Shown in pieces: positions 9,465 through 18,401 of a DNA stretch of 64,000 bases. This DNA is from Haliea sp. (GTDB lineage: Bacteria > Pseudomonadota > Gammaproteobacteria > Pseudomonadales > Halieaceae). Every line of letters starts with the position of its first letter. The first letter of the stretch is position 1. The position numbers and the translations under genes are program-made. The stretch lies in NCBI GenBank assembly GCA_016704305.1, contig JADJAL010000002.1, forward strand, positions 266,465 through 330,464, read 5' to 3'. Under the pieces are notes generated by a model. That model worked only from the letters and a program-made list of their open reading frames with translations, was not told where the DNA came from and did not search any database.

Positions 9465-9830
9465 AAGCGGATCTACCAGTCTGTCACCGAGGATGAGGCG
9501 CTGCTGGTGCTGGACCAGTCTGCTGAACGATGAGATGAAACGTGCCGGACGATCAGTCGCTCCTGCCGCAGTCACTGGCACCACCTGAACGCCCTGTTCG
9601 AGTACCCGGCCGAAGTCCGCAGGGTCATCGCCATCGAGTCCCTGAACAGCGTGATCCGCAAAGCCGTAAACAAACGCAAGCTGTTTCCGACGGATGACTC
9701 GGCGATGAAGGTGGTGTATCTGTCAATCCGGGAGGCGTCAAAGACACGGACCATGACGATCCGGAATTGGAGGGCAGCACTCAAGCGGCTTATGATCAAC
9801 TTCGAAGACCGGCTGATCAACTATGTTTAA
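9465..9830 (+). pseudogene. IS256-family (mutator type) transposase, C-terminal remnant
   Basis: One frame reads as the IS256 transposase C-terminus: RIYQSVTEDEALLVLD, HHLNALFEYP, ESLNSVIRKAVNKRKLFPTDDS, IREASKTRTMTIRNW, and an FEDRLINYV end. It is broken by a TGA where Trp is expected (about 9531) and by a small loss before ESLN, where family members have a TTNA-like stretch. The N-terminal two thirds, including most of the DDE triad, is missing. The TAA at 9828-9830 is followed within 10 bases by an end-like inverted repeat. It is inactive and marks an old insertion between the DUF3604 gene and the efflux operon. Confidence 0.85.
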
Positions 9831-9837
9831 CTCAGAC

Positions 9838-9863
9838 GGTTACACAGAAATTTTTACAGGCTC
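9838..9863. repeat. Probable right inverted repeat of the IS256-type element
   Basis: Eight to ten bases after the remnant transposase stop codon lies GGTTACACAGAAATTTTTAC followed by AGGCTC. This resembles the conserved IS256-family end, which reads inward as GAGCCTGTAAAAATT. No left end was found, consistent with deletion of the left part of the element. Confidence 0.55.
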
Positions 9864-10075
9864 GACCGATAACTGTGAGATCAGGTCGCGACTACTACAT
9901 TTAAGACAGTTGAAGCGCCAGCCGGGAGCGTCCTTTTTTAATCTTCACGGATCATTGCAACACCCTGTGGTTTGTAGAGCGCTTACAGTGTAGAGACTCG
10001 ACTATTGAATGAACTCACAACATACCATTTCTTGCTTTGGGTCTATGTTGTTCACCCGCCTAACCTAGCGTGGGC
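9864..10075. other. Non-coding gap downstream of efflux operon
   Basis: About 210 bases with no supported gene. The base composition is AT-richer than 1-9 kb, like the efflux operon to the right. I see no clear terminator. Confidence 0.4.
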
Positions 10076-10492
10076 CTACCACTTGCTAACAAATGTTAAC
10101 GAAGCGATTGCAGTTGGCGCTTCGAATGAGTTCTGCCATGCAACGGCATTGATCGTTTGAATGTGTTTCCCGCTTCGAACGACATTGGCTTTACTAAACA
10201 TTTCATTATCACCGCGCGTAGGCCGGAGATAGACCGTATTGATGGACAACAGGGTGCATTCCTGACTATTTGAAGCCTTTATGGCAGCTAGCGTCCCGGT
10301 CAATTCAAGAACGCCGGATACTACTCCGCCGTGCCAGGCGCGCAATAGCGGGTTTCCCGTAAAAATGTCCCGCCACTGGGTCACGCACTCGATGTCTCCC
10401 TCTGCAGAGACTATCTTTGTCCCGTAATTGAGTGCATAAGGCGATTGTTCAATAAACTGACCAAGTAGCTTGGTGTTCATAAACTGTACCAT
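10076..10492 (-). CDS. Hotdog-fold thioesterase (PaaI-like)
   Basis: 138 residues, the normal length of a single hotdog domain. The active-site helix region reads LLRAWHGGVVSGVLELTGTLAAI (residues about 48-70), where small proteobacterial acyl-CoA thioesterases have HGG followed by a hydrophobic helix, and INTVYLRPTRGD follows as the central strand. It would hydrolyse an acyl- or aroyl-CoA thioester in the cytoplasm. It starts one base after the stop of the RND permease gene, so it belongs to the MarR-controlled operon. The end of the permease carries a second hotdog domain, so the two may pair, as hotdog proteins work as dimers. Confidence 0.78.
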   Translation of the reverse strand: MVQFMNTKLLGQFIEQSPYALNYGTKIVSAEGDIECVTQWRDIFTGNPLLRAWHGGVVSGVLELTGTLAAIKASNSQECTLLSINTVYLRPTRGDNEMFSKANVVRSGKHIQTINAVAWQNSFEAPTAIASLTFVSKW

Positions 10493-10493
10493 G

Positions 10494-13400
10494 TCAAAAT
10501 GCTGAATTCAGAGCAGGTCCCGGGGTGCCAACTTTAAAAATTCCGATGGCATGACAGTACGTGATCAGTGTATCTAATGATAAGACCGCAGCGCGAACGT
10601 AGGCAAAATCTCCCGACTGTTGATAGCAGTGCGCCTCCACTGTCATGTCCTGTCCCGGTTCGGGTTGGTGGATGTGATCTATTCTCAGGTTTACAGTGGC
10701 TATAGCCGATGGCTCCGTAAGACTGAGCATGACGGCAAACCCACATGCACTATCTATTGCTGTTGCCAGCGCAGTTGTGTGAAGCGCTCCATTTTCGGTT
10801 GAGTTGGCGTGTTTTGGCCGGAACGGTAGAAGAAGCTTTACAACATTTCCGTTTATCTGTCGTAGCTCTAAACCCTGGTCATGATGCGCGCCAACTCGAC
10901 TGGAAAACAGGTCGTATAACTGTTGCATATGATTTGGAATCATTTCACTTATTCCTTCCAAGCTGAAATGAGTACGCAAGCGATTAAGCCCTGCTTTAGC
11001 GTCCGCAGTTAGCGTATACACTACGGGTACCACAAAAAGAGTGAGTAGGGTCGAAGAACCTAACCCCCCGATAACAATAATGCCGGTAGATGAGCGCAAT
11101 TCCGCTCCGTCGCTTGTTGCCAGCGCCGTTGGAATCATGCCAAAGATGGTGGAGAACGCTGTCATAAGAACGGGTCGCAGCCGCAACTGTGCCGATTCAA
11201 TCATTGCTTCCTTTGCCGTCAGGCCTCGTGACATCGACTGGTTAGCCTGATCTACCAGCAGAATGCCGTTTTTCATGACCAGACCCATTAAAGCCACCAT
11301 GGCGATTTGTGTTGTTGCGGAGAGCTCGGAGTTGGTCAGGGCTAAGAGGGTAAATGCACCTACGAATGACAATGGTGCGGTGAGCATTATGGCAATAGGG
11401 TGTACGAAGCTCTCAAACTGACTTGCGAGAATCATATATAAAATGAGCAGAGCCAGCATGAAGGCGAACAATAATGAGCTGGCGATCTCCCTGACCTGTT
11501 CAGAAGCGCCGAGGTACGTTGTATGATAAGCCGGCTCGAGATCTATATTCGCTAAAATCTTGTCCATTTCTTCTAGTAGCTCACCTGTAGCGATACCGGC
11601 CGGTGCATTGCCTGACACAGAAATCTTTCTGGCACGATTATACCTATCGATCTGCACCGGCCCATCCGTGATAGAAACATCAGCGATACTTCCGAAAGTC
11701 GACTAGGCTGCCGTCCGAGGATCGAAATTGAATCAGGTCAAAGGTGCCAATATGATCTCGATACTCCTTGTCGTATCTGAGTCTTATGTCGTATCGATCA
11801 CCGTGTTCTTCATAGCTCGCAACATCCTTGCCGCCCATTGTTGCGCTGATGGCACTTGCGATACTGTGCACGGGTATGCCAAGTGTGGCCGCACGGTCAC
11901 GGTCTATACTCACTTGAATCTCGGGCTTGCCAGATTCGTAACTGGATTTGATATCACGAAACTTACCTGATTCTTGCATCGCTTGAGTTATGCGTTCGGC
12001 ATAGAGTTGGAGCTTGTCGAGATCAGGCCCACTAAGCGCCATATCGATGTCGCTGCCAAAGAAGCCACCGCCGGATATCCAAGGCACCTGAGTCATCGTG
12101 ACGTGCTTGGCCTGGGGCACCGCTCTGGTTAAGCCGATACGAACTTCATCCATGATCACATTTTGATGAATGTTGCGTTCTTTTTTGGGTGTCAAGCCAA
12201 CATAAAACCCAATCTCATTGGTTCTTACCTGTGCGCCTGAACCGATTACGACAAGTACAAGCTGAACATGCTCGAATTCTTTGATCGTCGCACTTAACTC
12301 AGAGGCCAGGCGCTTTGACTCTGCTACTCCGGTTCCTAGCGGAAGTTCAACAGTAGCAAGAAACTCGCTTCTGTCAGTTTTGGCTGTGAATGACAGTGGC
12401 ACTTTCCCTGCATAATAGACGCCAGTAGCAACAGCCATCGCAGCCACAATAAGCACTAGCCACCTTGCAGATAGTGCAGCTTGGACTGCGGCGGCATATC
12501 TAGTTTCCAGGTTGGAGTGCGCGGTTTCAACAACGTGAAATACTGCGCTTTTATTGATATTCCGTTTGAGCAGTCTGGAGCAGAGCATGGGCGTCAATGT
12601 CAGGGAAACTATCAAAGAAATCCCGACTGCTACCGCTACGGTAACGCCATATTGGTACATAAATACCCCAATAAGGCCTTCAGTGAAAGAAATAGGCAGG
12701 AAAACGGCCATCACTGCAAATGTGGAGGCAACGACTGCCGAAGCGACCTTTCTTGTACCGTTCGAAGCAGCCGCGGCGGGTTCTTGCCCTTCTTCAATTT
12801 CTTTATATATGGATTCCAGAACTACCAGGGCGTCATCTACCAGAAGGCCAACGCACAAGGAAATCGCAATAAGCGACATCATGTTTAGTGAGAAATCCAG
12901 TACGTAAAGCGCAAAGAAGGTGGGAATAAGCGCGGTAGGAATGGCCGTAGCGACGATAATAGTCGCGCGCACATTCAGAAGGAAAATCAGCGTAACCACA
13001 ACAACGAGCACAATGCCCAGTATGATATCGAATGAAACGTCTTGAACGGTGGATTCGATGAACCTTGAATTATCCCTGACGGGCGTTAAGGAAATGTCGG
13101 AAGGTAGTTCAGTCTGTATTTTTTCGAGCTCTTTACTGACGGCGCGAGCCACATTGACAGTGTTTGCACCGCTTTGCTTTCGTATCTCAAGACTGATGCC
13201 AGTTATTCCATTCAGTTCGGCGTAACTTCGCTCATCTTCAAGCCCGTCTTCTACTCTCGCCACATCCCTCAGTCGGACTAATGATAGATCGGAGCGAGAA
13301 ATTGTAATGTTTTTCAACTCTTCGAAGCTCGTAACCTCTCCAAGTGTCTTAACCGTAAACTCAGAGCTCCCGCCTTGGTATTCAAGTCGTCCACCCGCGA

Positions 13401-14036
13401 TGTCCACATGCTCTCGTCTTATGGCGGAGGATATGTCGTCGACACTAATACCATAGCCACGCATCCGACTAGCATTAAGCCAAACTCGGACTTCTCTTTC
13501 ACGACCTCCGACAAGTTGAACGCTGCCGACACCGGGGACTCGCTGGAGCCTTTCCTTTACAGTATTTTTAGCAACTTTTGTTAACTCGCCTGGTGGGAGA
13601 GGGCCAGAAAGAATGATAGACACTATCGGCTCGGAGTCTGGGTCGAGAATCGTAACCAGTGGTTGCTTCGTTCCCTCTGGTAAAAACGGCAGAGCCCTGG
13701 CGGCCTTGTCTCGAACCTCCTGCGATTTTAGATTCACGTCTTCTTCCAGTTCGAACTCCAGGATTATCTGCGAATACCCGTCTGCGCTCGCTGAGCGAAG
13801 GCTGTCAAGTCCCCTATGGCAAAGAGTTCTTCTTCCAAACGATCTGTCACTTCTGTTTCTATCGTGGCTGGAGATGCTCCATCCAGAGTGGTTTCAACAG
13901 TGACAATAGGAATGTCAACATGGGGGAACAAGCTCATGTTGATACGCGGTAGCGATATGGCGCCAAGCAATACTAATGCTCCGACGAACATTATGGTCAT
14001 TACGGGACGGCGAATGGCGAGATCAGCTATCCACAT
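10494..14036 (-). CDS. RND efflux permease with C-terminal hotdog thioesterase domain (two frameshifts)
   Basis: Three minus-strand frames join into one AcrB/MexB-type permease: 14036-13764 (MWIADLAIRRPVMTIMFVGALVLLGAISL..., TM1), 13737-11680 (porter loops, then VGLLVDDALVVLESIYKEIEEG with the proton-relay Asp pair in TM4) and 11657-10494 (TM7-12 with LMGLVMKNGILLVDQAN). Frame changes lie near 13806 and 11690 and are each repaired by one base in a short homopolymer. The last 150 residues, in the same uninterrupted frame as TM12, form a PaaI-like hotdog domain (RPKHANSTENGALHTTALATAIDSACGFAVML..., then IATVNLRIDHIHQPEPGQ). RND pumps normally end soon after TM12, so this is a fusion. The start overlaps the adaptor stop (TAATG). 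It should export an amphiphilic compound with the adaptor and an outer membrane channel encoded elsewhere. Confidence 0.85.
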
Positions 14037-15160
14037 TAGGGTGGCGTATCGACCGTGACAGGGTAGCCCGGTTCCAGAGTGTGACGTTGCTTGTCTGCAA
14101 TAATATTTGCACCGGGATCAAGTTCAGAAAGTAGTTCCAACCTTCCATCACTCAACTCTTTTACCGTCAAATCAACACGTTTGGCTTTTCTGTCCTCCAT
14201 TACCAATATATGCGTATCCTGCCCAATGCCGATTATTGATTCTGGTGGAAGAATCTGAGCGTAGTGGGGTTCTGGATAAAGTTCGACTTCTACAAACAGC
14301 CCCGGCTTAATTAGATAGTCGGGATTGGCGATACCAATACGTACTTCTATAGTGCGCGTTTTCAAGTCGTGAGAATCGTTTATCAGAACCACGCTTGACT
14401 CTAACGTTTGATCGAGGCTAGGAATATGAACAACGCCACGCATGCCAGGACTAATTGATGCGAGATGAATTTCCGGTACGAAAAGCACTACTACAACGAT
14501 GTCGATCTTTTGTATTTGAAGCACTGGACTTTCTGAACGCATTACCGAAGGCACAAAGGAGCCTTCATCAACAAAACGCTTCGTGATTACACCGCGAAAC
14601 GGAGCCTTTACAAACGAGTCATCCAAATCCTGTTGAGCGGCTGAGAGATTGGTCTCAGCGACCCCCAGCTGGGACATAGACACTGAAACACGAGTCCGTC
14701 GGTCGTCCAGCTGCTCCTGGGAAAATGCCTCCCTTTTACTTAACTTGATTGCGTTGTCTAAATCTCGCTGAGAATCCTCAAGTTCGGCTTGGGCTAGATC
14801 TCGCGCATGAGTTAGACGCGCTACAGAGAGTTCGAACTCCCGTTGTCGCAGGCGAAGTAGGGGATCGCCCTGTTCGACACGATCACCAACTTTTACAAAG
14901 ATCTCTTCGATCAGCCCGCCAACAAGAGGCACGATACTCGTTGTCTTGTGCGCAACCACTGTACCTGTCGAATATATGGGTTCGCTGATCTGAGTCTGTT
15001 CCAATTTCCCGATCTGGACTTGAGGTGGGGAGCTGCCGTGGTTTGACTCTGGGCTGTCTGTTGGAATCGTGGTTGAATGGTCACAGGCTGTGAGCATTAT
15101 CGAGAGATAGGCAGCTAGTAGGATTGTATGGAGCTGTACGCGTGTGAACATGTCTTCCAT
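14036..15160 (-). CDS. RND periplasmic adaptor (membrane fusion) lipoprotein
   Basis: From an ATG at 15160 (or 15151) the product has about 374 residues. It starts with a lipoprotein signal, LLAAYLSIMLTAC, whose cysteine is the likely lipidation site. The MFP pattern follows: PIYSTGTVVAHKTTSIVPLVGGLIEEIFVKVGDRVEQGDPLLRL (first lipoyl half), a helical hairpin of about 90 residues, APFRGVITKRFVDEGSFV (second lipoyl half), then beta-barrel and membrane-proximal domains (RTIEVRIGIANPDYLIKPGLFVEVEL). The frame stays open further upstream to 15307, but that would overlap the divergent MarR gene and bury the signal peptide. It bridges the RND pump to an outer membrane channel. Confidence 0.88.
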   Translation of the reverse strand: MEDMFTRVQLHTILLAAYLSIMLTACDHSTTIPTDSPESNHGSSPPQVQIGKLEQTQISEPIYSTGTVVAHKTTSIVPLVGGLIEEIFVKVGDRVEQGDPLLRLRQREFELSVARLTHARDLAQAELEDSQRDLDNAIKLSKREAFSQEQLDDRRTRVSVSMSQLGVAETNLSAAQQDLDDSFVKAPFRGVITKRFVDEGSFVPSVMRSESPVLQIQKIDIVVVVLFVPEIHLASISPGMRGVVHIPSLDQTLESSVVLINDSHDLKTRTIEVRIGIANPDYLIKPGLFVEVELYPEPHYAQILPPESIIGIGQDTHILVMEDRKAKRVDLTVKELSDGRLELLSELDPGANIIADKQRHTLEPGYPVTVDTPP

Positions 15161-15205
15161 AAAGCGCTTAAGCAGTTGACTAGCTTCTACATATAATTTA
15201 ATTAT

Positions 15206-15219
15206 GTAACTGTAGTTAC
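15206..15219. promoter_or_regulatory. Palindromic operator candidate between adaptor and MarR genes
   Basis: GTAACT-GT-AGTTAC is a perfect 6-base inverted repeat in the divergent promoter region. A TATAAT box at 15192-15197 reads towards the MarR gene and would place its transcription start at about 15204, next to the palindrome. Binding here would block both the MarR gene and the efflux operon, the usual autoregulated layout. Confidence 0.5.
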
Positions 15220-15220
15220 T

Positions 15221-15700
15221 ATGACTAGGATAATCAATATTACAATGAAAAGTCAACACACTCAGGGAAAGCAGTTTGCGCAACATCACGTGAGCACTCT
15301 GGCGCACGAGATTAGTTTACTGGTAGCCAAGATATTTAACCGTCAGGTCCGAGAATTTGATCTAACTCGTAGTCAGTGGCAGGTTCTCTATTTGCTATAT
15401 ACAGAGGGGCAACTAACGCAGACACAGATAGCCGAAAGGCTGATGATGGCGAAACCTCCGTTGGGCAAGATTATTGATCGTCTGCAGGACGGGAGCTGGG
15501 TTGAACGCATGCCAGACGAGACCGATAAACGCGTGAAGCGCGTTGTACTCACAGATAAGATCCGACCTTTGCTGCGTAAGTTGGAGAACGTTGTTGAACA
15601 GATTGAGGACATTGCTTTGGAGGGCATCCCGACCAAAGAGCGCGATAAGTTGGCTGAGCAGTTGCGACTTGTGCGCTCCAATTTACGTCGAGCTGTATAG
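15221..15700 (+). CDS. MarR-family transcriptional regulator
   Basis: 159 residues from the first ATG. The winged helix-turn-helix is clear: LTRSQWQVLYLLYTEGQLTQTQIAERLMMAKPPLGKIIDRLQDGSWVER, then the wing PDETDKRVKRVVLTDKIRPLLRKLE. A later ATG at 15245 gives a 151-residue protein and would keep the operator out of the coding region, so the start is uncertain. It is divergent from the adaptor-pump-thioesterase operon and is its likely repressor, relieved by a small phenolic or CoA-thioester ligand as known for other MarR proteins. The thioesterase partners make an acyl-CoA ligand an attractive guess, but this is inference. Confidence 0.9.
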   Translation: MTRIINITMKSQHTQGKQFAQHHVSTLAHEISLLVAKIFNRQVREFDLTRSQWQVLYLLYTEGQLTQTQIAERLMMAKPPLGKIIDRLQDGSWVERMPDETDKRVKRVVLTDKIRPLLRKLENVVEQIEDIALEGIPTKERDKLAEQLRLVRSNLRRAV

Positions 15701-15740
15701 AGGAGAGGGGCGCACCCGCTGCGGTTTGTGAATTAACGGC

Positions 15741-15899
15741 ATCATCAGACGGCAATTCGGATTCACCAAGATGCACTATCTTGGTCTGGACAAGCGTGCT
15801 CATCGCCTGTTAGTAGCTTGCGCCTTGAGCAACGTGGCCATGGCGAAGAAGGCGCTTTTGAGGCGATGCAGTTCGAGTTTGCAGGCAAGTTTTGCCTGA
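15741..15899 (+). mobile_element. IS5-family transposase, C-terminal remnant
   Basis: A single frame ending in TGA (15897-15899) reads RRQFGFTKMHYLGLDKRAHRL and LLVACALSNVAMAKKALLRR, the conserved end of IS5-family DDE transposases (usual form: FGFTKVRYRGLAKN, then LFALSNLWMVRRRLL). All upstream parts are missing. It is a dead fragment just after the MarR gene and another sign of past transposition here. Confidence 0.78.
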
Positions 15900-16050
15900 A
15901 ATAGGGAGATGGAGTGAATAGGCGTCGAAATACGGAAAAAACTTTCGATTTCCTCACGGAATCTGGAAAATGGTAGTGCGATTTAGACGATGGGAGGAAT
16001 ATTTTCATGCAGTTTTTGATATGCACCGATTAATCGGATGATCTCTAAGT
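15900..16050. other. Non-coding stretch after the IS5 remnant
   Basis: No gene is supported in these 150 bases. It could hold the right end of the degraded IS5 element, but I could not pair an inverted repeat. Confidence 0.35.
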
Positions 16051-16358
16051 GAGGAAGGCATCATTGTCGAAGTGGATCGTGATTTTGATATTTTGTTTGC
16101 TCCGCTCAACCCGGAGAGAACTATTCTCGGTGCGCTGTGTACTGGCGTTGGTAATTACGCGATTGAGCAAGCGGTGGCTTACGCCTGCGACGCCGCTTTG
16201 CAATGTGTTGGCGGCAATCGTTTTACCAAGGAGTACGGTATATTCGATCTTTGCCGATTAACCCATTAGCCCGCTTGCTGCGAACCGCGCAATTAAATCG
16301 TGAAATTATTTTAAGTTATATTGGTGAGAAAGTGCTTGGAATGCCACGATCTTGCTAA
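16051..16358 (+). pseudogene. Acyl-CoA dehydrogenase, C-terminal remnant
   Basis: Two frames together match the C-terminal domain of acyl-CoA dehydrogenases. The first (16051-16269) has LNPERTILGALCTGVGNYAI, then, after an internal loss of roughly 80 residues, ACDAALQCVGGNRFTKEYGI. A one-base shift near 16265 leads to RLLRTAQLNREIILSYIGEK and VLGMPRSC with a stop at 16356-16358. The flavin and catalytic-base regions are gone. It sits next to other broken oxidoreductase genes (luciferase-like, P450), suggesting a decayed lipid or steroid catabolic cluster. Confidence 0.8.
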
Positions 16359-16395
16359 GCTGCAGGGCCACACACGATTCAAGTGAGGACGTGAT

Positions 16396-17220
16396 ATGAA
16401 ATACGGAATAATTCTGGGTTCACCCACGTTGGCGGAGTTACTACAAACCGCTAAACGCGCCCATGGATATTGATGAGCTGTCAGGCGGGCGCATGATTCT
16501 TGGCCTCGGCAGCGGCACCAAACGTATGAACGAGGACTGGTATTCCATGTCTTTTGACGGTGCGCCGGCGCCGCGATTCGAAGATGCAATTGGTCTGATC
16601 AGGGCCGCATTCGCTGCCCAGCATGGGGCGGACTGCACTACAGTGGGCCACATTACAGTGTAAAAATACCGCTGTACTCGCGACCCAACGCCGCTCGCGA
16701 ACAAATACCCGTCTGCCTGGCCGCAGTGAACAAGGGCATGATCAGGGCAGCAGCACGTACCGGAGACGGCCTGATCGGGCACCCTGTATTTACCCGGGAC
16801 TGGATTAAAAATACCGTCAACCCGGCACTACAGGGTAGCAAGTGCAAGCTTTACCCTTATGTCATGACGTCAATTGCCGACTCAACAGAGCAGGCTCGCG
16901 CAGAAGCCAAAGCCCAGATCGGTTTCTACTATACGACACGCCTCTATCATTCGATCCTGGAACCCCTGGGCTGGGTCGGGCATGGCGAGAATTGTGCCAA
17001 CGCCTTTCGCAAAGGTGACTTCAAGGGCGTGGCCGACGCCGTAACCGATGAAATGGTCGATGCAATTGCCATCACGGGAACACCGGATGCTGTGCGCGAC
17101 CAGTTAAAACAATGGGACGGCCTGGCAGACGAGGTCATACTCTACCCTCCGAGTATTGGTATTGCACCCGGACGTGTGCAAGAAAACCTTGACGCCATGA
17201 TTGATACCTTCGCCAGCTGA
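16396..17220 (+). pseudogene. Luciferase-like (LLM class) flavin/F420-dependent oxidoreductase, internally deleted
   Basis: The start MKYGIILGSPTLAELLQTAKRAHGY (from 16396) is the beta1-alpha1 unit of LLM proteins. It then runs into stops at about 16470, where roughly 90 residues are missing. The rest resumes in another frame at 16462 (MDIDELSGGRMILGLGSGTKRM), shifts again at the GGGG run 16625-16628 (adding one G restores GLHYSGPHYSV), and continues to 17220 with KGMIRAAARTGDGLIGHPVF and a normal end. The shift could be an error, but the large deletion looks real. Members oxidise or reduce small substrates with FMN or F420. Confidence 0.82.
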
Positions 17221-17478
17221 ATGTAATCCCGCCGGGCTTCGACCTACTGGAAGCCGGCCCTGCCGTGATCGGATTGCGCCGGGTAACGATCGGGCCTGCT
17301 CTCGCCATTTCTTGCTGCTGACACTTGTAGTCACCATAGAAGATATGCACCAATTTTCGCAAGGCAGAACCCAGTGCGTACATTTTGGGATTGCCCGCTT
17401 TCAGCAATCGCTCGTATAGAGTCTGCACATCCAGTAGCGAATCAGTACAAGCCGGTCTCTTAAATATTAAAAAAGATA
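17221..17478. other. Non-coding region left of the inverted-repeat element
   Basis: I see no supported coding sequence. The region separates the luciferase-like pseudogene from a 100-base inverted-repeat element and the convergent TetR gene. Confidence 0.4.
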
Positions 17479-17578
17479 GGTTCGGCCAGCGTCCAGAGTT
17501 CACATCTGAAAGCAGAGATGTCTCATGAGAGACGTTATTGCCCCAGTACAGCAGAACTCTGGACGCTGGCGTTGAACC
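17479..17578. repeat. About 100-base element with long inverted ends (MITE- or hairpin-like)
   Basis: The left arm 17479-17501 is GGTTC, then GGCCAGCGTCCAGAGTTC. The right arm 17554-17578 is its reverse complement except for a two-base insertion (18 bases match without a gap). Between them lie two smaller palindromes, ACATCT...AGATGT and TCTCATGAGA. It lies just beyond the 3' end of the TetR gene. It may be a miniature transposable element or a strong bidirectional hairpin. There is no T-run, so it is not a classical terminator. Confidence 0.6.
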
Positions 17579-17588
17579 TGCATCCTGG

Positions 17589-18203
17589 TTATTTTTGCGA
17601 CTGCATGATTGACGGTATGATTAGTAGTTCTATGTATTTTTTCAAATCCTTGGTCGATCTCTGGAATTGACTAGGCATGGTTATTAAAGAAACAACAATT
17701 CGACTTAACCAATCTGTGAGCATTGATTCGGTCAGCCCTGGACGCAATTGAGCCGACCGCTTAATAGCTTTGTAAAAGGGGATACAAATTTCTGTCGCAA
17801 GATTTTGAATAACATCCGATGACACGATTAGGCGACCGGAATACAATCCTGCCTTTTCATTGAAGATCATGGTGTACAAGGATGTGCGTGGAAAGTTTTC
17901 CACTACAAAGACTATACAATTTATGAGAATGTCTTCGGGCTTGCTGGCTTTGTCGATAATGGCGAGGAGTTGGTCCTTAAAATCTTGAAACTCGCGAAGA
18001 AATAATTGTCCGTAAATATCTTCCTTATTGCGAAAATTGCGATAAACAGTTGCTCTACCTACCCCGGCCCTCGCCGCAATATCGTCTATCGATATCTTGG
18101 CAATGTTGTCGCCGGTGATACATTCCAATGCAGCATCCAAGACTGAGGATATGCTCAGCGCCTTAAGCCGTTGTTGTTCCGTAATTTTGGCAACTTTAAC
18201 CAT
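17589..18203 (-). CDS. TetR-family transcriptional regulator
   Basis: 204 residues, normal for TetR. The N-terminal helix-turn-helix is ISIDDIAARAGVGRATVYRNF (about residues 37-57) followed by RNKEDIYGQLF. The C-terminal ligand domain is helical and not closely assignable. It is divergent from the cytochrome P450 gene with 198 bases between, which contain a good sigma-70 promoter and a palindrome overlapping the P450 transcription start. The obvious role is control of the P450 gene by its substrate, as in many TetR/P450 pairs. The region is AT-rich relative to the flanks. Confidence 0.92.
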   Translation of the reverse strand: MVKVAKITEQQRLKALSISSVLDAALECITGDNIAKISIDDIAARAGVGRATVYRNFRNKEDIYGQLFLREFQDFKDQLLAIIDKASKPEDILINCIVFVVENFPRTSLYTMIFNEKAGLYSGRLIVSSDVIQNLATEICIPFYKAIKRSAQLRPGLTESMLTDWLSRIVVSLITMPSQFQRSTKDLKKYIELLIIPSIMQSQK

Positions 18204-18288
18204 AGTTTCCCTTTCCAGTCAGACTTCAACAATGTTGTTAACAAGAACCGACTTCTTGAGCGTTCTGAGCAGGATATTACTTCAATCC

Positions 18289-18317
18289 TTGACATGAGAC
18301 AAAAAACTAAATATTGT
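18289..18317 (+). promoter_or_regulatory. Sigma-70 promoter of the P450 gene
   Basis: TTGACA (18289-18294), 17 bases, TATTGT (18312-18317). The start ATG is at 18402, leaving a leader of about 78 bases. Confidence 0.6.
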
Positions 18318-18327
18318 ATCGTCGATA
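18317..18327. promoter_or_regulatory. Short palindrome at the P450 transcription start, possible TetR operator
   Basis: TATCG-T-CGATA is an 11-base perfect palindrome that starts inside the -10 box and covers the expected transcription start. It is shorter than most TetR sites, so it could be only the core of one. Confidence 0.4.
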
Positions 18328-18401
18328 GATATTATTTAAATGTGTATCACGTATCTGGTCACGCTTGTCTCGATCCTACCGGATAAACCGAGGTGTGCAT
18401 A

